Part shown: positions 53,032 to 60,872 of the stretch, one piece after another
Layout: each line of letters starts with the position of its first letter
How positions within the stretch are numbered: the stretch's first letter is position 1
Origin: Chryseobacterium sediminis
GTDB taxonomy: Bacteria > Bacteroidota > Bacteroidia > Flavobacteriales > Weeksellaceae
NCBI RefSeq assembly: GCF_008386505.1
Contig: NZ_VUNZ01000003.1
Location: 1-64,000, forward strand
DNA: 64,000 nucleotides
Reading direction: 5' to 3'
Notes under the pieces: model-generated
Database searches by the model: none
What the model saw: only the letters and a program-made list of their open reading frames with translations
Told to the model about the DNA's origin: nothing
Program-made: the position numbers and the translations under genes

Positions 53032-53976
53032 ATGGAGACTACTCAAAATAGAATTTCACACCTTTTTAATATTAAATATCCCATTATCCAGGCAGGAATG
53101 ATCTGGCACTCCGGATGGAGACTTGCTTCTGCGGTTTCCAATTGTGGTGGATTGGGCTTAATTGGAGCAGGAAGTATGTATCCTGATATCCTGAGAGAAA
53201 ATATACAGAAATGCAAACAGGCTACAGATAAACCTTTTGGAGTAAACGTTCCGATGCTATACCCCAACATTGAGGAGATCATTCAGATCATTCTTGAAGA
53301 AGGAGTGAAGATTGTATTTACATCAGCAGGTAATCCGAAAACTTATACAGAAACCCTACAGAAAGAAGGAATAAAAGTAGCTCACGTAGTTTCCTCTACT
53401 AAATTTGCTGTAAAATGTGAAGATGCCGGAGTAGATGCTATCGTTGCAGAAGGTTTTGAAGCAGGCGGTCATAACGGAAGAGATGAAACAACAACATTCT
53501 GTCTCATCCCAAATGTGAAGAAACATATTTCTAAACCGTTAATTGCTGCAGGAGGAATTGCTTTAGGTTCACAGATGAAAGCAGCAATGATTCTTGGGGC
53601 GGATGGTGTACAGATCGGTTCTCGTTTTGCGGCCACTACAGAAGCCAGTGCCCATGAAAACTGGAAAAAGAAAATCACAGAACTGCAGGAAGGAGATACC
53701 CATCTTACTTTGAAGGAACTGGCACCGGTAAGAATGGTTAAAAATAAATTTTTCAGTGAACTGGAAGACATCTATCAGATCGGAAGAGATAAAGATGCAT
53801 TAATTGCCTCATTGGGAAGAGCCAGAGCAAAACGTGGAATGTTTGAAGGTGATATGGAAGATGGCGAGCTGGAAATTGGCCAGGTTTCTGCCCTGATTGA
53901 TGAAGTTCTCCCGGTGGAAACTGTTTTCAGTCACTTATTAAAAGAATTTGAAGAAACGAAAATGCCTGTTTTTTAA
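53032..53976 (+). CDS. FMN-dependent nitronate monooxygenase / 2-nitropropane dioxygenase family
   Basis: 314 aa from METTQNRISHLFNIKYPIIQAGMIW; an upstream ATG at 52987 would add 15 residues, but it lies only three bases after the -7 element. The TIM-barrel FMN motifs are AGMIWHSG, GGLGLIGAGSM, EGFEAGGHNGRDETTTF, AAGGIALGSQMKAAMILGADGVQIGSRFAAT. Members oxidise nitronates or act in fatty-acid reduction (FabK-like); I cannot separate these. The gene for a small hydrolase follows 15 bp later, likely in one operon. Confidence 0.88.
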   Translation: METTQNRISHLFNIKYPIIQAGMIWHSGWRLASAVSNCGGLGLIGAGSMYPDILRENIQKCKQATDKPFGVNVPMLYPNIEEIIQIILEEGVKIVFTSAGNPKTYTETLQKEGIKVAHVVSSTKFAVKCEDAGVDAIVAEGFEAGGHNGRDETTTFCLIPNVKKHISKPLIAAGGIALGSQMKAAMILGADGVQIGSRFAATTEASAHENWKKKITELQEGDTHLTLKELAPVRMVKNKFFSELEDIYQIGRDKDALIASLGRARAKRGMFEGDMEDGELEIGQVSALIDEVLPVETVFSHLLKEFEETKMPVF

Positions 53977-53991
53977 AATATAATTGATCTA

Positions 53992-54762
53992 ATGGAAGGA
54001 AGAATAATTGATGTAAAGGGTAAAAAATTATATATAGAACACAATAATCCGTTTGAAGGCAGACCTGCCATTGTTTTTTTGCATGATTCATTAGGTTCAG
54101 TACAGCTTTGGAGAGATTTTCCGGCTAAATTATCTGAGGCTGCGCAATGTAATACTTTTGTTTATGACCGTTTAGGCTATGGAAAATCATATCCGATGCT
54201 TACTCATGAAAGGCCGGTAAATTATATGGAGCTGGAAGCAGATCTATTGAATGACTTATTGACTGAAATGAATATTGATAATGCAATTCTTTTCGGGCAC
54301 AGTGATGGTGGAACAATTGCTTTGATTACTGCTGCAAAATATCCTGAAAGAGTAAAAGCTGTTATCTGTGAAGCAGGACATATCTTTGTGGAAGACGTTA
54401 CTTTAAAAGGTGTGTATGATGCCTGGGAAGCTTACAAAACGACTAACCTTCCGGAACGCTTACAAAAATACCACGGGGATAAAGTAGAAATACTTTTCAA
54501 AGCTTGGACGGAAACATGGACACGGGATGATTACAGAACCTGGAATATTGAATATCTCCTGAAAGACATTACTGCTCCATTACTATTTATTCAGGGAGAA
54601 GCTGATGAATATGGAACATTGGATCAGGTTGAAAAAACAATTACTCAGGTGAGTGGAAGTGCGGAGAAATATATTATTCCCCATATCGGGCATACACCGC
54701 ATAAAGAAGTTCCCGAACTTGTGTTGGAAAAAGCAACAGCGTTTATCAGAGAAAATTCTTAA
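53992..54762 (+). CDS. Alpha/beta-hydrolase
   Basis: 256 aa, cytoplasmic. Oxyanion motif FLHDSLGSVQLW, nucleophile elbow LFGHSDGGTIAL (Ser near residue 104), Asp in FIQGEADEYGT and His in IIPHIGHTPHKE complete the catalytic triad. It matches the 3-oxoadipate-enol-lactonase or epoxide-hydrolase-like branch without a decisive substrate motif. It is 15 bp after the flavin enzyme gene. Confidence 0.9.
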   Translation: MEGRIIDVKGKKLYIEHNNPFEGRPAIVFLHDSLGSVQLWRDFPAKLSEAAQCNTFVYDRLGYGKSYPMLTHERPVNYMELEADLLNDLLTEMNIDNAILFGHSDGGTIALITAAKYPERVKAVICEAGHIFVEDVTLKGVYDAWEAYKTTNLPERLQKYHGDKVEILFKAWTETWTRDDYRTWNIEYLLKDITAPLLFIQGEADEYGTLDQVEKTITQVSGSAEKYIIPHIGHTPHKEVPELVLEKATAFIRENS

Positions 54763-54791
54763 TCAGGAATATTTCTGCACAATATAAATAA

Positions 54792-54822
54792 GGCACCTTG
54801 TAAAGGTGTCTTTGTTTTTGTA
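54792..54822 (+). terminator. Terminator of the flavin enzyme/hydrolase operon
   Basis: GGCACCTT-GTA-AAGGTGTC (one G-U) followed by TTTGTTTTTG. Confidence 0.8.
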
Positions 54823-54859
54823 AAAGATTGATAAATAAAAAGAATGATTGTTTTTTTAA

Positions 54860-55477
54860 TTACAGCAATCGAAGTTCCTCCGCAATGTTTTCCTTTGCCT
54901 GAGCTTCATATTTTTCCTTAAAATAATCGGTTTTAAAAATGCTTTCAAGTTCCAGAAAATGTTTGAGTACTTTTTTTCGTCCAGGTTTATAAAGGAAATC
55001 AGGATAAATGGAGTATTCTTTTCTGATACTCTGAGTATATTCTAAATAGGTTTTAAAATCTTTACCTAACACGGAAAGATCAGCATCCAAAAGATAATTG
55101 GTATCTTCTTGATAAGATTTCTGATGTGATTTTGTGGCAAGAATATGCTCTGAAATCATTGAAATTTTATTCTTATCTAAATGAAGTTCGGCAAGTCTTT
55201 TTTCTGCTTTGGCAGCACTTTTCTCTTCGTTAATTTTGGAAGTGGCATCATAAATAATGTCATGGTAAAACACGGAAAAAGAAATAGCCGTAAAATCTGA
55301 GATATTACTTTTCACCGCTCCAAGTTCACTGAACATATTTTCAAGATGAAGAAGATTATGATAATGTCTTCCTTTTTCAGAGTATTTCGTTTCAATCTCC
55401 TTCCAAAGACTGTTAGTCAACTGGTGATCGTTTGTAAACGAAGAACAAAGCTGTTCAAATTGATTTTTCAGATTCAT
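54860..55477 (-). CDS. Predicted metal-dependent HD-superfamily phosphohydrolase
   Basis: 205 aa, cytoplasmic. RHYHNLLHLENMF, FSVFYHDIIYDA (HD pair) and LLDADLSVLGKD reproduce the metal-binding pattern of a small HD-like family (related to predicted phosphohydrolases). The C-terminal third is helical and charged. The rhodanese gene precedes it on the same strand, 27 bp away. The substrate is unknown. Confidence 0.87.
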   Translation of the reverse strand: MNLKNQFEQLCSSFTNDHQLTNSLWKEIETKYSEKGRHYHNLLHLENMFSELGAVKSNISDFTAISFSVFYHDIIYDATSKINEEKSAAKAEKRLAELHLDKNKISMISEHILATKSHQKSYQEDTNYLLDADLSVLGKDFKTYLEYTQSIRKEYSIYPDFLYKPGRKKVLKHFLELESIFKTDYFKEKYEAQAKENIAEELRLL

Positions 55478-55490
55478 AGAAATAGGGGAT

Positions 55491-55516
55491 AAAAAAAGGA
55501 ACTTTTAAAAAGTTCC
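55491..55516 (-). terminator. Hairpin terminator overlapping the rhodanese stop codon
   Basis: On the minus strand GGAACTT, a 5-nt loop and AAGTTCC are followed by TTTTTTTATC. It begins inside the last codons of the rhodanese gene and could attenuate read-through into the phosphohydrolase gene. Confidence 0.75.
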
Positions 55517-55804
55517 CTGATTTGCTTCCAGAACAGCCTTCAGCTCAGCCCAGCCTCCGCCGTTATAACCGTCCTTTAATCCTTGAGTATTAAGATAATC
55601 TAATGCTTTTCCGCTTCTGTTTCCACTTCTGCAGAACAAGATTACCGGCTTTTCAATAGATAGAATCTCATCCTGTCTATCTTCTACTTCACCTAAAGGA
55701 ATATTCTTAGCACCATCTATATTACCGTCCATTTCAAGCTCCATTGGCTCACGAACGTCAATTAATTCATAGTTTCCGGATTGTATTACTTCTATTAAAG
55801 ACAT
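55505..55804 (-). CDS. Single-domain rhodanese-like sulfurtransferase
   Basis: 99 aa. The domain runs from LIDVREPMELEMDGNIDGAKNIPLGE to the active-site loop FCRSGNRSGKAL (Cys near residue 58) and ends YNGGGWAELKAV. It is cytoplasmic and the loop length is that of the PspE/GlpE class, which transfers sulfur from thiosulfate or handles persulfides. It precedes the HD phosphohydrolase gene, separated by a terminator-like hairpin. Confidence 0.93.
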   Translation of the reverse strand: MSLIEVIQSGNYELIDVREPMELEMDGNIDGAKNIPLGEVEDRQDEILSIEKPVILFCRSGNRSGKALDYLNTQGLKDGYNGGGWAELKAVLEANQGTF

Positions 55805-55959
55805 AGTTGTTTGTTTTAAACATTAAATTAGAAACGAAATTACGTAATTTTTTTTTGAAAAAAATCCTAATTAAAACATAATTTTTCAGAAAAGAAGCAG
55901 GATAGAAACAGATGTTCAGGTGAACCTCCACAGAAATCAGAAGATTGATAAAATAATCT

Positions 55960-55967
55960 TAATTTTG
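55960..55967 (+). promoter_or_regulatory. -7 element of queG
   Basis: TAATTTTG is perfect; the -33 is not convincing. The ATG used here follows after 12 bases. Confidence 0.4.
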
Positions 55968-55979
55968 CACTGTGAAATT

Positions 55980-56918
55980 ATGAATGCAGGCGCTGAAAAA
56001 TACTCCCAACTGATAAAGTCCAAGGCAAAAAGTTTTGGATTCCAGAGTTGTGGCATTTCTAAAGCTGATTTTCTGGAAGAAGATGCTCCCCGTTTAGAAA
56101 AATGGCTTAAGAACAATTATAACGGCGAAATGAAGTACATGGAAAATCATTTCGACAAAAGACTTGATCCAAGGTTGTTAGTTGAAGGTTCCAAATCTGT
56201 CATTTCACTTTCATACAATTACTTTCCCGAGGAAAAAATTTCAATATTAGAAAATTACAAGATCTCAAAATATGCTTATGCAGAAGATTATCATGAAGTA
56301 ATCAAAGAAATTCTTCGTGAGATGGTGGCAGAGCTGCAGGAGGAAATAGGAGAATTCGGATTTCGTGTTTTTGTAGATTCTGCACCCATTATGGAAAGAA
56401 GCTGGGCCAGAAAATCGGGAATTGGCTGGGTTGGAAAAAATGCAAACCTCATTACCAAACAGAACGGATCTTTTTACTTTTTGGCTGAAATTATCTGTGA
56501 TTTGGAACTGATTGCCGATCATGCTACTACAGACCATTGTGGAAGCTGCAGAAAATGCATTGATGCCTGTCCTACAGATGCTATTGTGTCTGAGAAAATT
56601 ATTGACGGAAGCCGTTGTATTTCTTATGCAACCATAGAACTCAAAAATGAAATTCCGGATTACTTTAAAGATAAAATGGAAGACTGGATGTTTGGCTGTG
56701 ATATCTGTCAGGATGTCTGCCCATGGAACCGTTTCTCAGCACCCAACAAACAGAGCCGTTTCAAACCCAATGAAGCCCTGAAAAACTTCAAAAAAGGAGA
56801 ATGGAAAGAAATTACTCAGGAAATTTTCTCCGAAATCTTCAGAAAGTCTCCCGTGAAAAGAACCAAATTTGCAGGTTTGAAGAGAAATATTGAGTTTTTG
56901 CAGAAGTCCTCTGACTGA
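55980..56918 (+). CDS. queG: Epoxyqueuosine reductase
   Basis: 312 aa from [20 protein letters not shown]; an earlier GTG start would place the promoter inside the gene. It performs the last step of queuosine tRNA modification, using cobalamin and two iron-sulfur clusters. The ligands are [16 protein letters not shown] and [11 protein letters not shown], and the start of the core is [13 protein letters not shown]. The family also includes the short soluble form found here, with about 310 residues. Confidence 0.95.
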   Translation: MNAGAEKYSQLIKSKAKSFGFQSCGISKADFLEEDAPRLEKWLKNNYNGEMKYMENHFDKRLDPRLLVEGSKSVISLSYNYFPEEKISILENYKISKYAYAEDYHEVIKEILREMVAELQEEIGEFGFRVFVDSAPIMERSWARKSGIGWVGKNANLITKQNGSFYFLAEIICDLELIADHATTDHCGSCRKCIDACPTDAIVSEKIIDGSRCISYATIELKNEIPDYFKDKMEDWMFGCDICQDVCPWNRFSAPNKQSRFKPNEALKNFKKGEWKEITQEIFSEIFRKSPVKRTKFAGLKRNIEFLQKSSD

Positions 56919-57276
56919 TTTTTCCCTGAACTTTCGGTGACAATCCCTCCTTTGGAATTTTTTGTAGTTCCAAACCAGAGCTGATAATCGACCATTCCTT
57001 AAATTTTTAGCTTTAAGGAGGTAAAGATTTATACCAATAAGTTGCTTGAAAAACCTTTCCTATAAAGAAAAATTGATTTTCAGGAGATCAGAATCTCACC
57101 GAAAATCAACGTTTTTTTTGTATTCTTTTAGGAGCAGTTTTTACTCTTACTTTAAACCTTTTTTGGGATTTAGTATTTTTACGCATATTTGTGAATATTT
57201 CGTAACTAAATATAACCATTTTTTCGATTAAAACAAATACTTTTACTAAAAATTAAAGATTAAATTTTATTAAAAC
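56919..57276. other. Intergenic region without identifiable gene
   Basis: About 360 bp. A 61-codon frame at 57046-57231 has no similarity I know, no signal or promoter, and an unbalanced composition, so I do not call it. GGAGG occurs at 57017. The last 100 bases before the next gene are AT-rich, with a TACTTTTA -7-like box at 57238-57245. Confidence 0.5.
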
Positions 57277-57960
57277 ATGACTGTGAAAACTATATTAATG
57301 TATCTCCTGAAAGTGGTAGGAATTATTCTAGGAATTGTAGTGATTTATGTAATCCTCGGGTTGCTGATTCCTTATATTCCGGTTTCTGCTAAAGATGATG
57401 GACAGAAAAAGGAGATTCCGATTTATATTTATACCAACGGAGTGCATACAGATATAGTAATGCCTGTGAAAAACGATGTTCAGGACTGGAGCCTGAAAAT
57501 TCCTTTCTCCAATACAAAATCAAAAAAAACAGATTATCAGTATATCGGAATAGGGTGGGGTGATAAAGGATTCTATCTTGATACGCCTACGTGGGCTGAC
57601 CTGAAGTTTTCAACCGCTGTAAAAGCTGCATTCTGGCTAAGTGACTCTGCCATGCACTGTACTTACTATAATACAATGAAAGAAGGAGACGATTGCAAAA
57701 TGATTATGATCAGCAGAAGCCAGTATGAGAGCCTGGTAAAGTTTGTAGAAGATAAATTTGACAGAGATCAGAATGGTAATTTCATGCTGATCCCTACAAA
57801 TGCAGTGTACGGTGATAATGATGCCTTTTATGATGCAAAAGGTACCTACAGCTTTCTTTATACCTGCAACACATGGTCAAATAATGCTTTAAAAGCTGCA
57901 GGACAGAAAGCTGCACTTTGGACTCCCTCAGATTTTGGAATTTTTCAGCACTATAAATAA
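57277..57960 (+). CDS. TIGR02117/DUF2459-family membrane-associated protein
   Basis: 227 aa. One N-terminal helix (about 6-32), then a soluble domain, presumably periplasmic. IYIYTNGVHTDIVMPV, YIGIGWGDKGFYLDTPTWADLKF, MHCTYYNT and the C-terminal YTCNTWSNNALKAAGQKAALWTPSDFGIFQHYK match the TIGR02117 family, found in many Gram-negative bacteria without a known function. His, Cys and Asn residues are conserved and may form an active site (a papain-like fold is plausible). It is 3 bp before the next gene. Confidence 0.88.
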   Translation: MTVKTILMYLLKVVGIILGIVVIYVILGLLIPYIPVSAKDDGQKKEIPIYIYTNGVHTDIVMPVKNDVQDWSLKIPFSNTKSKKTDYQYIGIGWGDKGFYLDTPTWADLKFSTAVKAAFWLSDSAMHCTYYNTMKEGDDCKMIMISRSQYESLVKFVEDKFDRDQNGNFMLIPTNAVYGDNDAFYDAKGTYSFLYTCNTWSNNALKAAGQKAALWTPSDFGIFQHYK

Positions 57961-57963
57961 TTC

Positions 57964-58611
57964 ATGAAGAGGTTTTATCTGTTTTTCATTGCGCTTTGGT
58001 TATGTTCATGTTCTCAGGAGAAAAAAAACAGCATCATACATACTTCTGAAATACCTGCTGTTGCTGAAAAGAAACCTGAAGCAGACCTTTCTAAACTTAA
58101 AATAAAAGCACAAGAAGCCTTAAAGTTCTGTGCTTCAAAGAACCTTAATAATGATTTCTGTATCCTTATTGATATGAGCCTCCATTCAGGAGTCAACCGT
58201 TTTTTTGTCTGGGATTTTAAAAATAATAAGATCTCAAAAAAATATCTTGTAGGCCATGGCTGTGGTTCCAATTCGTGGAGTAAAGACGATTCTAAAGCAA
58301 ATCCGGGATTCAGTAATGAAGATGGAAGCCATCTTTCTTCCTTAGGAAAATATAAGCTTGAAGGAAGAGGCTACAGCGATTGGGGAATCAATATCAAATA
58401 CCTGATGCACGGCCTTGAAGAAACAAACAGTAACGCTTTAAAAAGATTTATTGTCTTTCATTCCTGGGACATGATGAGTGATCATGAAGTCTTTCCAAAA
58501 GGATCTCCCGAAGGATGGGGCTGTCCTACCGTTTCCAACAATGCGATGAAAGAAATTGATCCGATGATTCAATATTCAAAGAAACCTGTTCTGATTTGGA
58601 TCTATAATTAA
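57964..58611 (+). CDS. Murein L,D-transpeptidase catalytic-domain family lipoprotein (YkuD_2-like)
   Basis: 215 aa. Lipoprotein signal MKRFYLFFIALWLCSCSQEKK (Cys16). The body has CILIDMSLHSGVNRFFVWD, VGHGCGSNSWSKDDSKANPGFSNEDGSHLSSLGKYKLEGRGYSDWG and the catalytic stretch FIVFHSWDMM...GSPEGWGCPTVSNNAM. The Cys and His suit a YkuD_2 enzyme acting on peptidoglycan in the periplasm. It starts three bases after the stop of the TIGR02117 gene, so the two should act together in envelope metabolism. Confidence 0.88.
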   Translation: MKRFYLFFIALWLCSCSQEKKNSIIHTSEIPAVAEKKPEADLSKLKIKAQEALKFCASKNLNNDFCILIDMSLHSGVNRFFVWDFKNNKISKKYLVGHGCGSNSWSKDDSKANPGFSNEDGSHLSSLGKYKLEGRGYSDWGINIKYLMHGLEETNSNALKRFIVFHSWDMMSDHEVFPKGSPEGWGCPTVSNNAMKEIDPMIQYSKKPVLIWIYN

Positions 58612-58629
58612 ATCTTTGTTATACATTTG
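58595..58629 (+). promoter_or_regulatory. Promoter of the SRPBCC gene
   Basis: TTTG at 58595-58598 (within the previous gene), a 23-nt spacer and TACATTTG at 58622-58629 (perfect -7). Confidence 0.5.
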
Positions 58630-58662
58630 TTTCATAACAATCATGTAAATTGATTCCATCTT

Positions 58663-59115
58663 ATGAAACATACGCTTTTCCGTGAACAACAGCTCAATTG
58701 TGATACAGAAACCGCCTGGAAATTTTTTTCTTCAGCCAACAACCTTTCAGAAATTACCCCGAAAGACATGGGCTTTATTGTATTGACGGAAATGGAAGAT
58801 GATGAAATTTATGAAGGAATGCTCATTGATTATTATGTTTCCCCATTGTTTGGCATTAAAATGAAATGGCAGACAGAGATTACCCACGTCGATTTTCAAA
58901 AAAGCTTTATTGATTTCCAGAAAAAAGGACCATATAAATTATGGAACCATCATCATGAATTTATTCCCAACGAAGAAGGTGTTCTGATGAAAGATACCAT
59001 AGATTATGAACTTCCAATGGGTATTTTAGGCGAAATTGCACATCGTTTTTTCGTCAGAAAGAAACTGGAACATATCTTTGATTATCGTTTCAGAGTACTC
59101 AGTAAATTGTTTTAA
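58663..59115 (+). CDS. SRPBCC-family ligand-binding protein
   Basis: 150 aa, cytoplasmic. FREQQLNCDTETAWKFFSSANNLSEITPKDMGFIVL opens an SRPBCC fold, and HHHEFIPNEEGVLMKDTIDYELPMGILGEIAHRFFVRKKLEHIFDYR is the C-terminal helix region. It resembles the cell-division-inhibitor-like or polyketide-cyclase subgroup, which binds small hydrophobic ligands; its role is unknown. It stands alone. Confidence 0.88.
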   Translation: MKHTLFREQQLNCDTETAWKFFSSANNLSEITPKDMGFIVLTEMEDDEIYEGMLIDYYVSPLFGIKMKWQTEITHVDFQKSFIDFQKKGPYKLWNHHHEFIPNEEGVLMKDTIDYELPMGILGEIAHRFFVRKKLEHIFDYRFRVLSKLF

Positions 59116-59162
59116 TCTTTCAATAAGAACGGTCTTTAGCTGAAATTTTTAACGATTTTAGT

Positions 59163-59231
59163 AAGATTCCTTCAGAATGACAAAGGCTATGGATAAATAT
59201 AACGTTCTATTTGTCATTTTGTAATAATCTA
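59163..59231. repeat. REP-like palindromic element, degenerate copy
   Basis: AAGATTCCTTCAGAATGACA and, 26 bp on, TTTGTCATTTTGTAATAATC form an imperfect inverted pair of the 27.7-kb element. Confidence 0.6.
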
Positions 59232-59287
59232 AATTCCAATAATTGGAATTATTAATCTATTGTTTAAGTTTTTTTAACAGTTCAATG

Positions 59288-59319
59288 ACTGGATTTCCCA
59301 GTAGAAATCCCTATTTTTG
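59288..59319 (+). promoter_or_regulatory. Candidate promoter of the small secreted protein/RND cluster
   Basis: ACTG at 59288-59291, a 20-nt spacer, then TATTTTTG at 59312-59319 (perfect -7). Confidence 0.45.
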
Positions 59320-59362
59320 CAGCATATCGTTTTTACTAAAAAACTAATGTGTTCTGGTTGAC

Positions 59363-59695
59363 ATGGCAGGTCTGAGGTCATTTTTCTTATTTTATATCAT
59401 GCTGGTTTTTACCCTTTTCAATTCGAATTGGGCAGAAAAATCATTGCGGAATATTCCTCATGTTCCTCCTGTTACTAACATTCATGTTCTGGATGTTTAC
59501 GAAGAGGCAGATATGAACACGCATGCATTGCCTGCTGCTGCCAAAATTGTAAAACATTCCGTCAAAAAAAATGATCCTGCAATTGCAGATTTTTCAGGAA
59601 TTTTAAAAGTTATTCCGAAAATCACCCTTCCGGAGATTGCTGTATCTACCATTTGTGGAGTTAAATCCTTTCTCCATCTCCTCCAGTTGTACTAG
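59363..59695 (+). CDS. Small secreted or membrane-anchored protein, unknown function
   Basis: 110 aa. An N-terminal hydrophobic segment (about 4-20, LRSFFLFYIMLVFTLFN) is a signal or anchor. The remaining residues show no motif I recognise: NIPHVPPVTNIHVLDVYEEADMNTHALPAAAKIVKHSVKKNDPAIADFSGILK. It is 60 bp before the efflux adaptor gene on the same strand, possibly in the same transcript. The gene is likely real, because a promoter precedes it and the reading frame is well kept, but its role is unknown. Confidence 0.6.
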   Translation: MAGLRSFFLFYIMLVFTLFNSNWAEKSLRNIPHVPPVTNIHVLDVYEEADMNTHALPAAAKIVKHSVKKNDPAIADFSGILKVIPKITLPEIAVSTICGVKSFLHLLQLY

Positions 59696-59755
59696 GTTTA
59701 AGTTTCTGAATGCCAAATCATTTTAACGGAAATTTTATAACTTAAACATTTAAAA

Positions 59756-60844
59756 ATGTATTTTAAAACTGTAATAATTTGCCTTATGGCAACATTATTC
59801 GCTGCGTCATGCAGTAAAAACAAGGAGAAAAATAATAAAAAAGACAAAGAAGTTCCCGTACTGGAAATCAAAGAAAAAGATACATTGGTGAGCAACCAGT
59901 TTGTAACGGATATCCAGGCTAAAAAGAATGTTGAAATGCGCTCCCGAATCGGAGGTATTATACAGCATATTTATGTAAACGAGGGACAATTTGTACATCA
60001 GGGACAGGCTTTATTTAAAATCAATGATGCAGAGCTGCAGATGGAACTTCTGAAAGCTAATGCAACATTAAAGCAGACTGAAGCAGATGTTCGTATTGCA
60101 GAAGTGGAACTGAAACAGATTCAGAGTCTTCATGCTAAAAAATTTGTAGCCAATAATGAGCTGGAAATGGTGAAGGCAAAGCTGTCTTCCGCTAAAGCAA
60201 AACATGCTTTCGCTGATGCGGAAAAGAGGACAGTTCTTCAGAAAATAAGCTTTACTAGAATTACCGCACCTTTTGATGGGGTAATTGACGTAATTCCTCA
60301 TAAAGACGGGAGTTTGGTAGAAAATGGCACATTGCTGACTACGCTGTCTCAATTGAATGAAGTATACGCATATTTCTCAATCCCTGAAAATCTTTATTTT
60401 GAGCTTTTGGCCAACGATAAGATCGGAAGCCATCAAAAGATAGAACTGACTCTGCCTAACGGGGTTAATTATCAATTCAACGGAGCTTTGAAAACCGCTG
60501 AAGGGGAAATAGACAGAGCCACAGGTTCTATTCGTTATAAAGTACTCTTCCCGAATCCGGACCGTCTGATTAAACACGGAACTTCCGGAAAGCTTATTAT
60601 TTCTGAACAACAGAATAATGCTGTTCTTATCCCACAAAAATCTACCTTCTCCATCCAGGATAAAACCTATGTTTTTGTAGTGGATAAACAGAATAAAGTG
60701 AAAATGACCAGCATTAAAATCGGAACTACATTAAGAGATTCTTATATGGTAGAAAGCGGTCTTAAAAAAGGAGATTTAATCATTTATGAAGGGACTCAGT
60801 CTTTGAAAGATGGTGATATTATCAAAATCAAAAAGAAGTATTAA
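59756..60844 (+). CDS. RND efflux periplasmic adaptor (HlyD/AcrA family) lipoprotein
   Basis: 362 aa. Lipoprotein signal MYFKTVIICLMATLFAASCSKNK (Cys19). The membrane-fusion-protein layout is clear: first beta strands NVEMRSRIGGIIQHIYVNEGQFVHQGQALFKI (lipoyl half), a coiled-coil hairpin (about 90-150), the second half FTRITAPFDGVIDVIPHKDGSLVENGTLLTTLS, then the beta-barrel and C-terminal domains. It links the inner-membrane pump to an outer-membrane channel. The pump gene follows after 28 bp. Confidence 0.95.
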   Translation: MYFKTVIICLMATLFAASCSKNKEKNNKKDKEVPVLEIKEKDTLVSNQFVTDIQAKKNVEMRSRIGGIIQHIYVNEGQFVHQGQALFKINDAELQMELLKANATLKQTEADVRIAEVELKQIQSLHAKKFVANNELEMVKAKLSSAKAKHAFADAEKRTVLQKISFTRITAPFDGVIDVIPHKDGSLVENGTLLTTLSQLNEVYAYFSIPENLYFELLANDKIGSHQKIELTLPNGVNYQFNGALKTAEGEIDRATGSIRYKVLFPNPDRLIKHGTSGKLIISEQQNNAVLIPQKSTFSIQDKTYVFVVDKQNKVKMTSIKIGTTLRDSYMVESGLKKGDLIIYEGTQSLKDGDIIKIKKKY

Positions 60845-60872
60845 CCTTTCATAATCTTTAAATCTATTTACT

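Noticed and set aside
57046..57231. 61-codon reading frame between queG and the TIGR02117 gene
   Set aside because: No similarity, signal peptide or promoter; unusual composition rich in Phe, Ser and Tyr; lies in a degenerate gap.
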